This document shows positions 1 to 8,964 of a stretch of 64,000 nucleotides of DNA, one piece after another. Source of the stretch: HGW-17 sp964516435 (GTDB taxonomy: Bacteria; Myxococcota_A; Polyangia; HGW-17); NCBI GenBank assembly GCA_964516435.1, contig CAZEZP010000078.1:62001-126000 (forward strand). Reading direction: 5' to 3'. Below the pieces are notes generated by a model. That model was not told the origin of the DNA. It did not search any database and saw only the letters and a program-made list of their open reading frames with translations. Position numbers and translations under genes: made by a program. Numbering within the stretch: position 1 is the first letter of the stretch; each line of letters begins with the position of its first letter.

Positions 1-23
1 AGGAATCGTTCGACGTTGATCAT
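1..23 (-). CDS. Start of an unidentified gene, cut by the window edge
   Basis: On the minus strand an ATG whose first base is at 23 is preceded by a GGAGG ribosome site four bases upstream. It opens a frame reading M-I-N-V-E-R-F before the window ends. Only seven codons are visible, so no function can be given. It would be transcribed in the same direction as the coiled-coil gene at 216-833, about 190 bases downstream of it, so it could be the next gene in that unit. The ribosome site is the only real support. Confidence 0.45.
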
Positions 24-215
24 GGGTCCTCCACTTTGGGGGAAACGGCGCCGTCGCCCGACGAAGCCGCCGGCAAACGTATGACGCGCCTGTATATCAT
101 GAAAGGCTTGGAAGCGTCCAGCTGTCATGCCGGGTCCTTCGCCACCTTTTGCCAGGCACGGCACGATACGGAACCGTGGTTTTTCCAGCGGTCCGTTCTG
201 ACGTAATCGATGATT

Positions 216-833
216 TTATTTGTAGAAAAAGGCGTTCAAATAGCGCTGTTCGTAGGGGTACAATTTCTTCAGTTTCTTTTCGATTCGCTCCAGCGCCGCG
301 TTGATTTCCGTCTTGCGGGCTTCCTGATCCGACAGCAATTGCTCCTTGCGTTTCCGAAGCGACTCGAAGGCATCCCAGCGGCGCATCACCTCTTCGCCGG
401 CCCGCAGCATCTCTTCGATCCCTGACCTGATTTCCGGGGGCATTTCCTTTTCGGCCAATACTTTTCTGAAGGCCATTTCGGCTTCCCGGACCTGTATATC
501 GTAATCCGGCCCGCGGTTGCCGCGCGGATACACAGCCAGCACGGGTTCCTGGATGTCCCGCACCTTTGCGTATTCGAAGGTGTTGAACAGTTTGAGCAGC
601 CGGTTGAAGCCGAGCTTCCAGTTCTGCCGGGCCGCCAGCAGCCGCGCGCGGGAATCCAGCATGGAATGGATCCACTCGTGCTCGTCTCGGATCAACTGTT
701 CCACCATGGGCATCAATGGCTGGATTTCACTCGTCAAATCAGCGGTTTCAGGATGGAATCCCAGGGATGCCTGCATGTACTGCAACGCGTTCCAGTACTG
801 CTGAATCGAACGTTTTCGCGGGATTTTGGGCAT
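216..833 (-). CDS. Predicted coiled-coil protein of unknown function
   Basis: A 205-residue protein that I do not recognise. It is almost entirely charged and helical, with no signal peptide, membrane segment or cysteine pair. The C-terminal 80 residues (EEMLRAGEEVMRR through ALERIEKKLKKLYPYEQ) have the heptad look of a coiled coil. The middle holds a short non-helical stretch around YPRGNRGPDYD. The ATG start is supported by a GAGGAGG ribosome site four bases upstream. It is probably a cytoplasmic structural or scaffold protein. The existence of the gene is well supported, but the function is unknown. Confidence 0.75.
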   Translation of the reverse strand: MPKIPRKRSIQQYWNALQYMQASLGFHPETADLTSEIQPLMPMVEQLIRDEHEWIHSMLDSRARLLAARQNWKLGFNRLLKLFNTFEYAKVRDIQEPVLAVYPRGNRGPDYDIQVREAEMAFRKVLAEKEMPPEIRSGIEEMLRAGEEVMRRWDAFESLRKRKEQLLSDQEARKTEINAALERIEKKLKKLYPYEQRYLNAFFYK

Positions 834-1400
834 TTGTCCTCCTCTACCCAGCCCGTTTCATCCGGTCTTGCACCCGGTGAACCGAAAAAACGGAATGACC
901 CGGACTTCTGGCAAAATGCCTGTGGCTCTGGAGCGAACCTCGCCTGCGGCTCCGGATGTTTCACCAGCCACCTGCACGGCGCATCCCTGCGCCGCCTGCC
1001 CCTTTGGGGCAGTGATTCACTATATATCCTAATTTGTCCGGCAAGGCAAAGAAATTATAGAATAAAAATTTTCATGAAATCATGGCCACAAAAAGTTTTT
1101 CTTGTCTGAAAACGCCACTATTTGATATTCAAAATAGATGATAAAAATTCAGTCAAAAATTTTTCTGATTTTCCATGGAAAAATCCCTCTTTTCTGATTT
1201 TTTCATCTTTTGCAAAACATTTTTACTCATGGACAAAAATCTTCGGGCTCCCGACAGGCCGCGGCGGTGCCGGCACGGGTGCCAGTTGGCATGGATAACA
1301 TCGGCAATCACGATTTACGGCTGCTTTGCCTGCAGATTTTCACGAAATTTATTTACTGGATGAATATGGGAAGACAGAGGAAATCAGGCGGGAACCGGCA
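834..1400. other. 567-base intergenic region, half AT-rich
   Basis: This gap lies between two minus-strand genes. The part at 834-1030 is GC-rich and contains a perfect 7-bp hairpin with a TTT loop at 996-1012. The part at 1035-1240 is strongly AT-rich. Near 1267-1276 there is a perfect 10-bp palindrome, GTGCCGGCAC. No convincing reading frame, tRNA or T-run terminator is visible. The AT-rich part may carry the promoter of the minus-strand gene at 216-833, but I cannot pick out a clear one. Confidence 0.5.
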
Positions 1401-3116
1401 CTACTTGGCGCCGCAGCCACCGCCGGCCGGCATCTGCGTATTGCGGGAGAGCGTGTTCTTGCACTCGGCCGCGTACGCCTTCTCGTTGTACTTGCAGAAC
1501 TCGGTCTTGATGGTTTCGGCATCCAGGCCCGAGAACTTGTTCTTGCCGTTGGCGATCCAGGTGGGGGAGCCGCCGACCTTGCTCATCTTGGCCACCAGCA
1601 GGCTGTCTTCCAGCAGTTTCTTGCCCTCCTCGCCCGTGGAGCAGGTCTCGATCACGGCCGGGTCGATGCCGTTCGTGGCGCAGGGCTTCCAGTCGGGGTT
1701 GTGGATGTTGGGGTTGCGGCACCAGATGTACTCCATGAACTTGTAGTCCTTGGCATAGTGCTTCATGGCGCACAGTTCGCGGATGTTCTCTTCCACTTCG
1801 GGCTGGCCGTGCAGCGCGTTGAAGCCGGAGCCCACCTTGTCGGCGATGTAGTAGATCTTGAAGTCGATCTTGTTCTTGAAGTTGGCCAGGACTTCCTTCA
1901 TGGCATCGAGGGCCTTCACGCCATAGGGGCACTGGCTCATCACGAACAGTTCCAGCGTGTTGGGCACTTCCTTGCGGCATTCGAAATCCCACTGGCAGTC
2001 GGGCTCGTCGCAGTCGACCTTGCCGTTCTTGTTGTCATCCTGCTTGTTGTTGCAGACTTCCATGCAGGCGGGGTTGAAACGGCAGGTGGGATCGGCGCAG
2101 TCCACCAGGTTGTTGCCCGTGTTGTCCACGCCGTCGTCGCAGATTTCGCCCTTGGGGTCGAAGATCTGCGGGAACGCCTTCAACTGCAGCCAGGTACCGG
2201 CCGGAGTCGTGAAGCGGGCCAGCCGCGGATAGGCTTCCTCGTCCTTCTTGAGATTCTCGTCGGCCAGCAGCGCGGGCAGCAGCGTGAGTTTGGCTTCCTC
2301 GTAGATCTTCTTGCCCTCGTCGGTGGTGTAGTCGACCTTCTTCACGACGGCGCCGGCGACCATGCGCTTGACCTGCTCCAGGCCGCGCTCGAACTTCGCG
2401 CATTCCTTGCAGCGGGAGTCGGTCACGAACACCACGTTGACCACCGGGGGCGGCTTGATTTCAGAGCAGGGCTGCGGCTTGGGTTCCGGCAGTTCCTGGC
2501 AGAACGCGCGCATGAAGGCGTTGGTGGAGCGCCCGCCCTGGTACGGCTTGTCGTTCACGTAAATGGTGGGGGAGCCGCCGGCCTTGCGGGCCTGGGCGCG
2601 CTCGGAGGAAGCCTTGAGCAGGTCCTTGCCTTCCTGTCCGTTGAAGCAGGCTTCGATCTTGGCCACGTCGATGCCGAACTGCTGCGCGCAGGCCTTCCAG
2701 TTGGTGTGGACCTCACGCATGTTCTTGTTCTGGCACATCAGGAAATCCCAGAACTTCTGGGGAGCATGCTTGTTCACGCACAACTGGGCGATGTTGCCCT
2801 GGACCTCGGGTTCGCCGTGCAGGCTCTTGAAAGTGCCGTCCGGAGCCGCATTGACGATGTAGTCCAGTTTGAAATCCACCAGGTTGCCGATCTTGTCCAG
2901 AACCGGCTTCACGGCATTTTCGACCTCGACGCCGAAGGGGCACTGGCTCATCACGTAGAATTCGACCTTGAGGGGTTTGGGACCCGTGGGCTGCTGCTGC
3001 GCCTGCTGGTTGCCTTCCGGGGCGGCGCCCTTCTTTTCCTTGGGCATGCGTTCGCAGGCAAAGGCGAAAATGGAGAGAAGAGTGATCAGAATCGTCAGGT
3101 TTCGCATCTTGGACAT
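1401..3116 (-). CDS. Lipoprotein with three thioredoxin-like modules and Asp/Cys repeats
   Basis: A 571-residue exported protein. Residues 1-21 are a lipoprotein signal (AFAC, lipid Cys21), followed by a Gln/Pro linker. Modules 1 (about 50-210) and 3 (about 390-545) are duplicates of a DsbA/GILT-like thioredoxin fold: VMSQCPFG with Cys59 and VMSQCPYG with Cys396, each ending near GGSPT, the usual cis-Pro site. Their active site is C-P-F/Y-G, with one cysteine instead of CxxC. The middle module has a true CxxC (C236-K-E-C239). Between modules 2 and 3 lie two Asp/Cys repeats of the ICDDGVDNTGNNLVDC type, the same unit as in the lipoprotein at 31279. The likely role is envelope thiol-disulfide exchange, perhaps on Cys-rich surface proteins. 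The start has its own lipoprotein signal, and the gene is divergent from the sirtuin. Confidence 0.85.
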   Translation of the reverse strand: MSKMRNLTILITLLSIFAFACERMPKEKKGAAPEGNQQAQQQPTGPKPLKVEFYVMSQCPFGVEVENAVKPVLDKIGNLVDFKLDYIVNAAPDGTFKSLHGEPEVQGNIAQLCVNKHAPQKFWDFLMCQNKNMREVHTNWKACAQQFGIDVAKIEACFNGQEGKDLLKASSERAQARKAGGSPTIYVNDKPYQGGRSTNAFMRAFCQELPEPKPQPCSEIKPPPVVNVVFVTDSRCKECAKFERGLEQVKRMVAGAVVKKVDYTTDEGKKIYEEAKLTLLPALLADENLKKDEEAYPRLARFTTPAGTWLQLKAFPQIFDPKGEICDDGVDNTGNNLVDCADPTCRFNPACMEVCNNKQDDNKNGKVDCDEPDCQWDFECRKEVPNTLELFVMSQCPYGVKALDAMKEVLANFKNKIDFKIYYIADKVGSGFNALHGQPEVEENIRELCAMKHYAKDYKFMEYIWCRNPNIHNPDWKPCATNGIDPAVIETCSTGEEGKKLLEDSLLVAKMSKVGGSPTWIANGKNKFSGLDAETIKTEFCKYNEKAYAAECKNTLSRNTQMPAGGGCGAK

Positions 3117-3321
3117 TTCCTTTCCACGTCATTTTTCCGTGCCGCGACACGGTTCCGGAGACGTGCATGGCCGGAAGAGGTGGTGTGTTGCTATCAAAGT
3201 TTTCATGTTTCGTCAACAGAGCGCATGCAGGTTCCATCTTGTAAAAGGGCGCTCTCCGGTGTAGGGTGCACACGCACGGCGTCCAACGCCCCTGCAACCG
3301 AATCTCCAGGAGTTTCATTTC

Positions 3322-4068
3322 ATGACGGCCGACGATTTGTCCCGGGCTTGCGACAGACTGCAAAATGCCAGACACGCGGTGGTTTTCACCGGCGCCGGCA
3401 TCTCGGTGGAAAGCGGCATCCCTCCCTTCCGCGGCCCTGATGGCCTGTGGAACCGGGTGGACCCCTCGTTCCTCGAACTCGAGAACTTCTTCCGGGACCC
3501 GGTGAACTCCTGGCGCCTGATCAAGGAAATCTTCTACGACTTCATCGGTTCGGCGCGGCCCAACGCGGCCCATTTCGCCGTGGCGCGCCTGGAGAAGGCC
3601 GGCATCGTCAAGTCCGTCATCACCCAGAACATCGACAACCTCCACCAGGAGGCCGGCTCCAGCCACGTCATCGAATACCACGGCACCACGAGGCGGCTCT
3701 CCTGCCTGCAGTGCGGCAAGACGTGGAAACTCTCCGAGGTGGATCTCTCGGAGCCGCTGCCGTTCTGCGCGCGCTGCGGCGGCATGCTCAAACCGGACTT
3801 CATCTTCTTCGGCGAGGGGATTCCCCGGGACGCCATGGTGGAAGCCGCCCAGGAATCCATGAATGCCGACGTGATGCTCGTCATCGGCACCACGGGCGAG
3901 GTGATGCCGGCCTGCGCCCTGCCCATGGCCGCCAAGCAGAGCGGCGCCTTCATCATCGAGGTGAACGTGGATGAAAGCCGCTACACCGGGTTCATCACGG
4001 ACGTCTTCCTGCAGGGAAAGGCCGGCGATGTCTGCGCGAAAATCGCTGATCGCCTTTGCTCCAACTGA
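3322..4068 (+). CDS. cobB: NAD-dependent protein deacylase (sirtuin)
   Basis: A 248-residue class III (Sir2) deacylase that removes acyl groups from lysines using NAD+. GAGIS near residue 24 and TQNIDNLH near 99-107 form the NAD site, with His120 in EYHG as the catalytic base. The structural zinc site is C128-x2-C131 and C149-x2-C152. Later motifs are IGTTGEV and NVD. The length is normal for bacterial CobB-type enzymes. A CAGGAG ribosome site supports the ATG. It is the first gene of a long plus-strand run and is divergent from the thioredoxin-like lipoprotein. It may control acylation of metabolic enzymes. Its acyl preference cannot be told from sequence. Confidence 0.93.
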   Translation: MTADDLSRACDRLQNARHAVVFTGAGISVESGIPPFRGPDGLWNRVDPSFLELENFFRDPVNSWRLIKEIFYDFIGSARPNAAHFAVARLEKAGIVKSVITQNIDNLHQEAGSSHVIEYHGTTRRLSCLQCGKTWKLSEVDLSEPLPFCARCGGMLKPDFIFFGEGIPRDAMVEAAQESMNADVMLVIGTTGEVMPACALPMAAKQSGAFIIEVNVDESRYTGFITDVFLQGKAGDVCAKIADRLCSN

Positions 4069-4092
4069 AGGGGTTTTTTTGAAGGACTTTCC

Positions 4093-4884
4093 ATGTTTCA
4101 TGCATCTTCGAAAATTTGTTTTCTGCTAATCCTCTTGATGCTTTCCCCCATGCGCACGCACGCCATGGGCCCGGAAGACGAAGAAATCGTCTTCGACGAC
4201 GAGGAAAAGCCCAAGGACGATGAGGGCAATGAAGAGGAACCCGCAAAGCCGGCGCCGGTGCCCCAGCGGGTGGAGCAGGTTTCCGACGAGCAGGGGCTTT
4301 TGCGCAGCATGGACGAATACGACGCCCATCTGCCCTTCGAAAGACTGCGCAAGGATGTCCCCAACTTCCATTTCGATGCGGCCGCCGGACCGGCCGTTGG
4401 AATCTCGGGGCTCTCCTCGCATGCCGGACCGGCCCTGCGGCTCTCGGGAATCTGGCGCACATGGCGTCATTTCGGCTGGGGTGCGGCCTTCGACACGCAG
4501 TTCCTCATGGGCAAGGGCGTCTCGCGTCCCGGCTTCGCGCCGGCTCTGGTCCTGAAGTTCTTCATTCCGCTCAAGCGCAGGCACGATCTCGGTCCCCGCG
4601 AATCCTGGGAAATCGGCCTGGACCTGGCGGGCGGCTACATCAGCCAGGGACTCGTGCGCGAGGATCTCAAATGGATCGCCGAAGGCGCATACCTGCGGAC
4701 AGGCGCGGATTTTTCCTACTGGTACACGGATTTCATGCGGCTTTTCGGCCGCGTGGAATTCGCAGCGCCCTTCTGGACGGATCTGTGCGAGGAGAGTTCG
4801 GCCATAAGGCACTGCGAAACCCGGGAGCGCTTCGACGGAAAATTCCTCGCGTTCCTGGCCGGCATCGGTTTCGTGATCTGGTGA
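4093..4884 (+). CDS. Exported protein, probable small outer-membrane barrel
   Basis: A 263-residue protein that I do not recognise by family. Residues 1-25 form a signal peptide ending near THAMG. A very acidic stretch (EDEEIVFDDEEKPKDD) and a Pro-rich linker follow. From about residue 95 the sequence alternates hydrophobic and polar residues with many Gly/aromatic pairs (GPAVGISGLSSHAGPALRLSG, ALVLKFFIPLKRR), and it ends in GFVIW, a terminal aromatic typical of outer-membrane barrels. Two cysteines near the end (LCEESSAIRHC) may pair. It lies 24 bases after the sirtuin and 15 before the OsmC gene, so it is probably cotranscribed with them. Confidence 0.75.
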   Translation: MFHASSKICFLLILLMLSPMRTHAMGPEDEEIVFDDEEKPKDDEGNEEEPAKPAPVPQRVEQVSDEQGLLRSMDEYDAHLPFERLRKDVPNFHFDAAAGPAVGISGLSSHAGPALRLSGIWRTWRHFGWGAAFDTQFLMGKGVSRPGFAPALVLKFFIPLKRRHDLGPRESWEIGLDLAGGYISQGLVREDLKWIAEGAYLRTGADFSYWYTDFMRLFGRVEFAAPFWTDLCEESSAIRHCETRERFDGKFLAFLAGIGFVIW

Positions 4885-4899
4885 ATCCGGAGGTTCGAC

Positions 4900-5301
4900 A
4901 TGGCGACGAAGAACATCACGGTGAAATTCGACGGTGAACGGCGCTTCGTGGCATCCAACGCATCGGGAGGAAGCATCATCATGGATACGCAGCGGACCGA
5001 TGCGCATCTGACGCCCATGGAAACGCTCCTGGGCGCGCTGGGCGGCTGCACGGGATACGACGTCGTTTCCATCATGGAAAAAAAGAAGCAGCCGCTTTCC
5101 TCCTACCGCATCGAAATCACGGGAGAAACGGTGGAGGATTATCCCAAACGCTACCAGCGCATCGTGGTCACGCACATCGCTTCGGGGCCCAACGTCACCC
5201 TGGCCGCGCTGGAGCGGGCTGTGCAGTTGAGCCACGAGAAATACTGCTCGGTGTCCGCTTCGCTCAACGCCGTCATCGAAACCCGCGCCGTGGTGGAGTG
5301 A
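4900..5301 (+). CDS. OsmC family peroxide-reducing protein
   Basis: A 133-residue OsmC/Ohr-superfamily protein. The two family cysteines are present, in GGCTGYD (about residue 49) and HEKYCSVS (about 110). The strand-rich N-terminus and the LTPMETLLGALG lead-in are typical. Members use the cysteine pair to reduce organic hydroperoxides, and some have other roles. The short form without an Ohr-type N-terminus suggests the YhfA-like OsmC subgroup. A GGAGG site lies upstream of the ATG. The setting next to dapA and a barrel protein gives no special clue. Confidence 0.88.
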   Translation: MATKNITVKFDGERRFVASNASGGSIIMDTQRTDAHLTPMETLLGALGGCTGYDVVSIMEKKKQPLSSYRIEITGETVEDYPKRYQRIVVTHIASGPNVTLAALERAVQLSHEKYCSVSASLNAVIETRAVVE

Positions 5302-5466
5302 CCCTGGGCGGTTTCGGCCCGAGCAGCGGAGAAGGCAGAAGCATCCGCGAGGCTGGCGTCCATGGTTGCAACGGGGCGCTTTTGAAGTACACTTTTCCGA
5401 TGCGCTGGATGCGGAACGACATGGCGTGGATCCCGCAGAAACGGCGCATGAAAGGGGATTTTCGAG

Positions 5467-6372
5467 ATGAGGAAGATGAACGTGAAGGGTTCCATCGTGG
5501 CTCTCGTGACGCCGTTTCGCGACGGCGCCGTGGATTTCGCAGCGCTGGAGAGACTGATCGAGTGGCACCTGCAGGAGGGCACCGATGGCATCCTGGTCGC
5601 AGGCACCACAGGAGAAGCCGCCACGTGGAGTCCCCATGAATACGAGCAGGTCGTGCGTTTCGTGATCGGAAAGGTCAAGGGACGCACGCACGTCATGGCC
5701 GGCTGCGGCACGCAGTCCACGGCCACCACCATCGACCGGGCGAAGATGGCCCGCGACTGGGGCGCCGACAGCCTGCTGGTGGTGACCCCGTATTACAATA
5801 AACCCACCCAGGACGGGCTGCGCGCACATTACGAGGCCGTGGCGCGCGCCGTGGAAGACACGCCGGTGGTGCTCTACAACGTCCCCGGACGCACGGGGGT
5901 GAACCTGCTTCCCGAAACCGTCCTGGAGTTGCAGAAGGTCCAAAACATCGCGGGACTCAAGGACGCCTGCGGCAACCTGTCCCAGACCCAGTGGGTGCTC
6001 CGCTCGGCCCGGGCGGATTTCCTGGTGTACTCGGGCGAGGACAAGCTCACCGTGCCGCTGGTGCTGCTCGGCGCGGCCGGCGTGATTTCCGTGGTGGCCA
6101 ACGTGGTGCCCCGCCTGTTCTCCGAAATGACGCACGCCGCGCTCGAAGGCAATCTCTCCAAGGCGCGCGAACTGGCGCACCTGCTCCTGCCCATTTCCGA
6201 AGGGCTGTTCTGGGAAACGAGCCCTGCGCCTGCCAAAGCCTGCATGCGCATGCTCGGGCTGATGCCCTCGGATGAACTGCGCCTGCCGCTCGTCCCCGTG
6301 AAGCCGGCCACGCGGGAAAAACTGCGGCAGGTGCTTTCGGATCTGGGCCTGAATCCGTCGGCAGGAACCTGA
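5467..6372 (+). CDS. dapA: 4-hydroxy-tetrahydrodipicolinate synthase
   Basis: Condenses pyruvate with aspartate semialdehyde, the first committed step to diaminopimelate and lysine. This 301-residue TIM barrel shows GTTGEA near residue 48, VTPYYNKP with the catalytic tyrosine, YNVPGRTG, and the Schiff-base lysine K165 in GLKDACGN. It uses the normal class I aldolase scheme. An alternative ATG at 5476 gives MNVKGSIVALVTPF, which fits the family start better. The first ATG has AGGGG nine bases upstream, so the start is open between the two. A 165-base gap separates it from OsmC, long enough for its own promoter, though none is obvious. Confidence 0.95.
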   Translation: MRKMNVKGSIVALVTPFRDGAVDFAALERLIEWHLQEGTDGILVAGTTGEAATWSPHEYEQVVRFVIGKVKGRTHVMAGCGTQSTATTIDRAKMARDWGADSLLVVTPYYNKPTQDGLRAHYEAVARAVEDTPVVLYNVPGRTGVNLLPETVLELQKVQNIAGLKDACGNLSQTQWVLRSARADFLVYSGEDKLTVPLVLLGAAGVISVVANVVPRLFSEMTHAALEGNLSKARELAHLLLPISEGLFWETSPAPAKACMRMLGLMPSDELRLPLVPVKPATREKLRQVLSDLGLNPSAGT

Positions 6373-6399
6373 CGGGCCCGCACTGGCGTGGAGGTGAAC

Positions 6400-8964
6400 A
6401 TGAAACGGCGGATTCTCGTTGTCGGCATTTCGTTTCTGCTTTCCATGGCCGCCGGCTGCACGGTGGGATCGACGTGGCGCGGGCGGCAGGCCGGCGAACC
6501 CTGCGACCGCCTGCATCCCTGCACGGGCGATCTGGTGTGCCGCAATGACGTGTGCGTGTCTCTCGCGGATGCCGGTCCCGATGCCGACGCATCCGACGTG
6601 CCGGATGTGTCCGACGTGCCGGATGTGTCCGACGTGTCCGGGGACGTCCCGGATGCCGACGCCGATGCCCCCGGATGCCTGGACCCCAACTTCCCGTGCG
6701 GCGCGGAATGCTGCGAGCCCTCCCAGCAATGCGTAAACGATCACTGCATCACGCCCACGGCCTGTACGGACGATGGGCAGTGCGCGGGCGACACGTATTG
6801 CCAGAGCGGTTTCTGCATCCCCTATGGCACCGGCCCGCGAGGCACCTTCAATCCCGCTTGCGGCACCCACCCGCAATCCGGCATCTTTTCCCCCGTGATC
6901 CAGTGCGAGTGGAGTGCGCCGCCGGCCGGGGATCCGTACCCCACCCACGTGCAGGTGCTCTCGACCCCGCTGGTGGCGGACTTCGATTTCGACGGCGACC
7001 CGAATGTCGTGCAACCATCCATTGTATTTTTAAGTTACAATGGATTGGATGGTAGTTCTGGATATTATAATGGCTCTTATGGTGTCATCCGCATCCTGGA
7101 CGGACGCGACTGCACGCAACTGTACAACGTGGGCACCCAGTTGAACGGCTGCAACACGGCCGCCATCGCCGACATCGATGGCGACGGGCGCCCGGAAATC
7201 ATGGCCCACAACGGGCTTGGCGGCATGGAAGCGTTCAAATACGATCCGGGAACCGATTCCTGGTCCCGGATCTGGCATGGCCACGACGGCAACGGCGCCA
7301 ACCTGACCTATGGCGCCCAGTCCACGGGCTGGTCGGGCGTGGCCGTCCACGATCTGGACGACGATGGCAACCCGGAGGTCCTCTCGTTCGGCATGGTGTA
7401 CGATTCCTCGGGACTGCAGATCGCCAGCGCGCTCGGCCGGCCGGGGAACCTCGCCTATCCTGCCGTAGCGGATCTGGATCGCGACGGGCGCCCGGACATG
7501 GCCAGCGGGCAGAATCTCTACACGTTCAATCCCGCCACCAAGCAGTGGGACACCATCTGGACCACGGGTCCCGCCGGGTTGTATGTGGCCTACGGAGATT
7601 TCGGCACATATCCACTGGATTCTGCCGGGGACGACCGCCGGACCAGGGACGGCATCGGCGAAATCGTGGTTGTAGGCAGCGGGCACGTGGTGATGGTCAA
7701 CGTGCACGGGCGCATCATCTTCGGTCCGGTGAACTTTCCGGCAGGCTCCGGCGGCGGACCGCCCACGGTGGGCGATTTCGACGGCGACGGGCGCGTGGAG
7801 TTCTCGGCCGCGGCATCGGACTCCATCGTGGTGTTCGACCCCGACTGCGCGGGCATTCCCGAAATCAACTCCTGTGTGTCGATGCGCACGGACGGCATCC
7901 TGTGGCACCAGGTGAGCCAGGACCACAGTTCCAACCGCACGGGAACCTCCCTGTTCGACTTCGAGGGCGACGGGCGCGTGGAAGTGGTCTACGCCGACGA
8001 GGTATTCACGCGCGTCTATGACGGCCGCACCGGAGAAGTGCTGTTCTCGCAGTGGCACAGTTCCTGCACCTGGAACGAGAATCCCATCGTGGCCGACGTC
8101 AACGGCGACTACCGGGCGGAACTGGTGGTCCCCTCCAACCGCAACTGCAACATCCAGCCCACCTCGGCCGGCGGTGTCGGCTATCCCACGTCGCCCAACG
8201 GACGGCCCATGGATCCCATCTTCCGCGGCCTGCGCTGCCAGGTGGGGGCGGAATGCCTCTCGGGCGTGTGCGACATGGGTTTCTGCCGCTGCACCACCAA
8301 CAACGAATGCTTCGGAGATGGCAGCGGCTACGTGTGCGCCGCGCCGGTGGCGGGCACGCCCGGTTCCGGCAACGTGTGCCGTTCCGAGTGGCTGGGGCAG
8401 TATCCCGGCATCCGCGTCTACCGCGATACGCTGGATCGCTGGGTCCCTTCGCGCTGGATCTGGAACCAGCACACCTACAGCGTGACGAACGTATCCGAAT
8501 CCGGAAGGATTCCCCGCACGTCCGTCTGGCTGCAGAACTGGGTAGACGCCACGCTCAACAACTACCGGCAGAACGTGCAGGGCAGCGTGCCCGTGGGCAC
8601 GAGCCCGGATCTCACCGTGCGCGCGGCTTCCTTCTCCTGCCAACTGGATTCCTCCGCGCAACTCGAAGCCGTGGTATGCAACCGCGGCACGCAACCGGTC
8701 CCCACGGGAGCCCAGGTGACTTTTTTCCAGTCAGCCACATCAGATTTCATCTGCGCGGCTACGCTTCCGGCCCCGCTGATTTCCGGCCAGTGCATCCCGG
8801 TTTCCTGCAACTGGCCCATTCCGCCACGCAATGCCGCGACGGCCGCCCTCGTGCGCGTGATGGCGGACGGGGACGACCAGGGCGGCTCCATGTTGAATGA
8901 ATGCAACGAGCAAAACAATACAGGATTCATTCCCGATGTATTCTGTGAGGTCATCGGAAAATGA
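6400..8964 (+). CDS. Large surface lipoprotein with FG-GAP propeller
   Basis: An 854-residue exported protein. The ATG at 6400 has GGAGG six bases upstream, and an in-frame GTG at 6388 is less likely. The signal ends in MAAGC with lipid Cys20. A Cys-rich knot follows (EPCDRLHPC, LVCRNDVC), then an Asp/Val/Pro linker and a second Cys cluster. The core (about 190-600) contains seven FG-GAP/VCBS calcium loops such as DIDGDGRPEI, DLDDDGNPEV and DFDGDGRVEF, which predict a seven-bladed propeller. Another Cys-rich segment (QVGAECLSGVCDMGFC) and a C-terminal Ig-like, CARDB-like domain (SPDLTVRAASFSC) follow. It probably works outside the cell in adhesion or binding. An AT-rich patch lies inside it at 7017-7080. 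The stop overlaps the next start. Confidence 0.87.
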   Translation: MKRRILVVGISFLLSMAAGCTVGSTWRGRQAGEPCDRLHPCTGDLVCRNDVCVSLADAGPDADASDVPDVSDVPDVSDVSGDVPDADADAPGCLDPNFPCGAECCEPSQQCVNDHCITPTACTDDGQCAGDTYCQSGFCIPYGTGPRGTFNPACGTHPQSGIFSPVIQCEWSAPPAGDPYPTHVQVLSTPLVADFDFDGDPNVVQPSIVFLSYNGLDGSSGYYNGSYGVIRILDGRDCTQLYNVGTQLNGCNTAAIADIDGDGRPEIMAHNGLGGMEAFKYDPGTDSWSRIWHGHDGNGANLTYGAQSTGWSGVAVHDLDDDGNPEVLSFGMVYDSSGLQIASALGRPGNLAYPAVADLDRDGRPDMASGQNLYTFNPATKQWDTIWTTGPAGLYVAYGDFGTYPLDSAGDDRRTRDGIGEIVVVGSGHVVMVNVHGRIIFGPVNFPAGSGGGPPTVGDFDGDGRVEFSAAASDSIVVFDPDCAGIPEINSCVSMRTDGILWHQVSQDHSSNRTGTSLFDFEGDGRVEVVYADEVFTRVYDGRTGEVLFSQWHSSCTWNENPIVADVNGDYRAELVVPSNRNCNIQPTSAGGVGYPTSPNGRPMDPIFRGLRCQVGAECLSGVCDMGFCRCTTNNECFGDGSGYVCAAPVAGTPGSGNVCRSEWLGQYPGIRVYRDTLDRWVPSRWIWNQHTYSVTNVSESGRIPRTSVWLQNWVDATLNNYRQNVQGSVPVGTSPDLTVRAASFSCQLDSSAQLEAVVCNRGTQPVPTGAQVTFFQSATSDFICAATLPAPLISGQCIPVSCNWPIPPRNAATAALVRVMADGDDQGGSMLNECNEQNNTGFIPDVFCEVIGK
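6595..6630 (+). repeat. Two 18-bp tandem copies coding an Asp/Val/Pro/Ser linker
   Basis: The unit GACGTGCCGGATGTGTCC occurs twice without a gap and codes D-V-P-D-V-S. It forms part of an acidic spacer just after the lipoprotein Cys-rich head. Such tandem units can change copy number by slippage. Confidence 0.8.
7017..7045. other. Perfect 10-bp inverted repeat in an AT-rich patch inside a gene
   Basis: ATCCATTGTA and TACAATGGAT form a perfect 10-bp stem with a nine-base loop, inside the FG-GAP lipoprotein gene. It sits at the front of a roughly 60-base patch that uses AT-rich codons, unlike its surroundings. The frame stays open. A hairpin this strong is unusual in coding DNA. Confidence 0.6.

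Noticed and set aside
996..1012. Hairpin CTGCCCC-TTT-GGGGCAG as an intrinsic terminator
   Set aside because: No T-run follows on either strand and it is far from any gene end on the expected strand.
834..1400. Small open frames in the intergenic region
   Set aside because: No ribosome site, mixed codon use and no conserved feature support any of them.
1326..3440. Long open frame antisense to the thioredoxin-like lipoprotein
   Set aside because: It is a shadow of GC-rich coding DNA: His/Gly/Ala/Leu-rich, without domain motifs, while the opposite strand has clear thioredoxin motifs and a lipoprotein signal.
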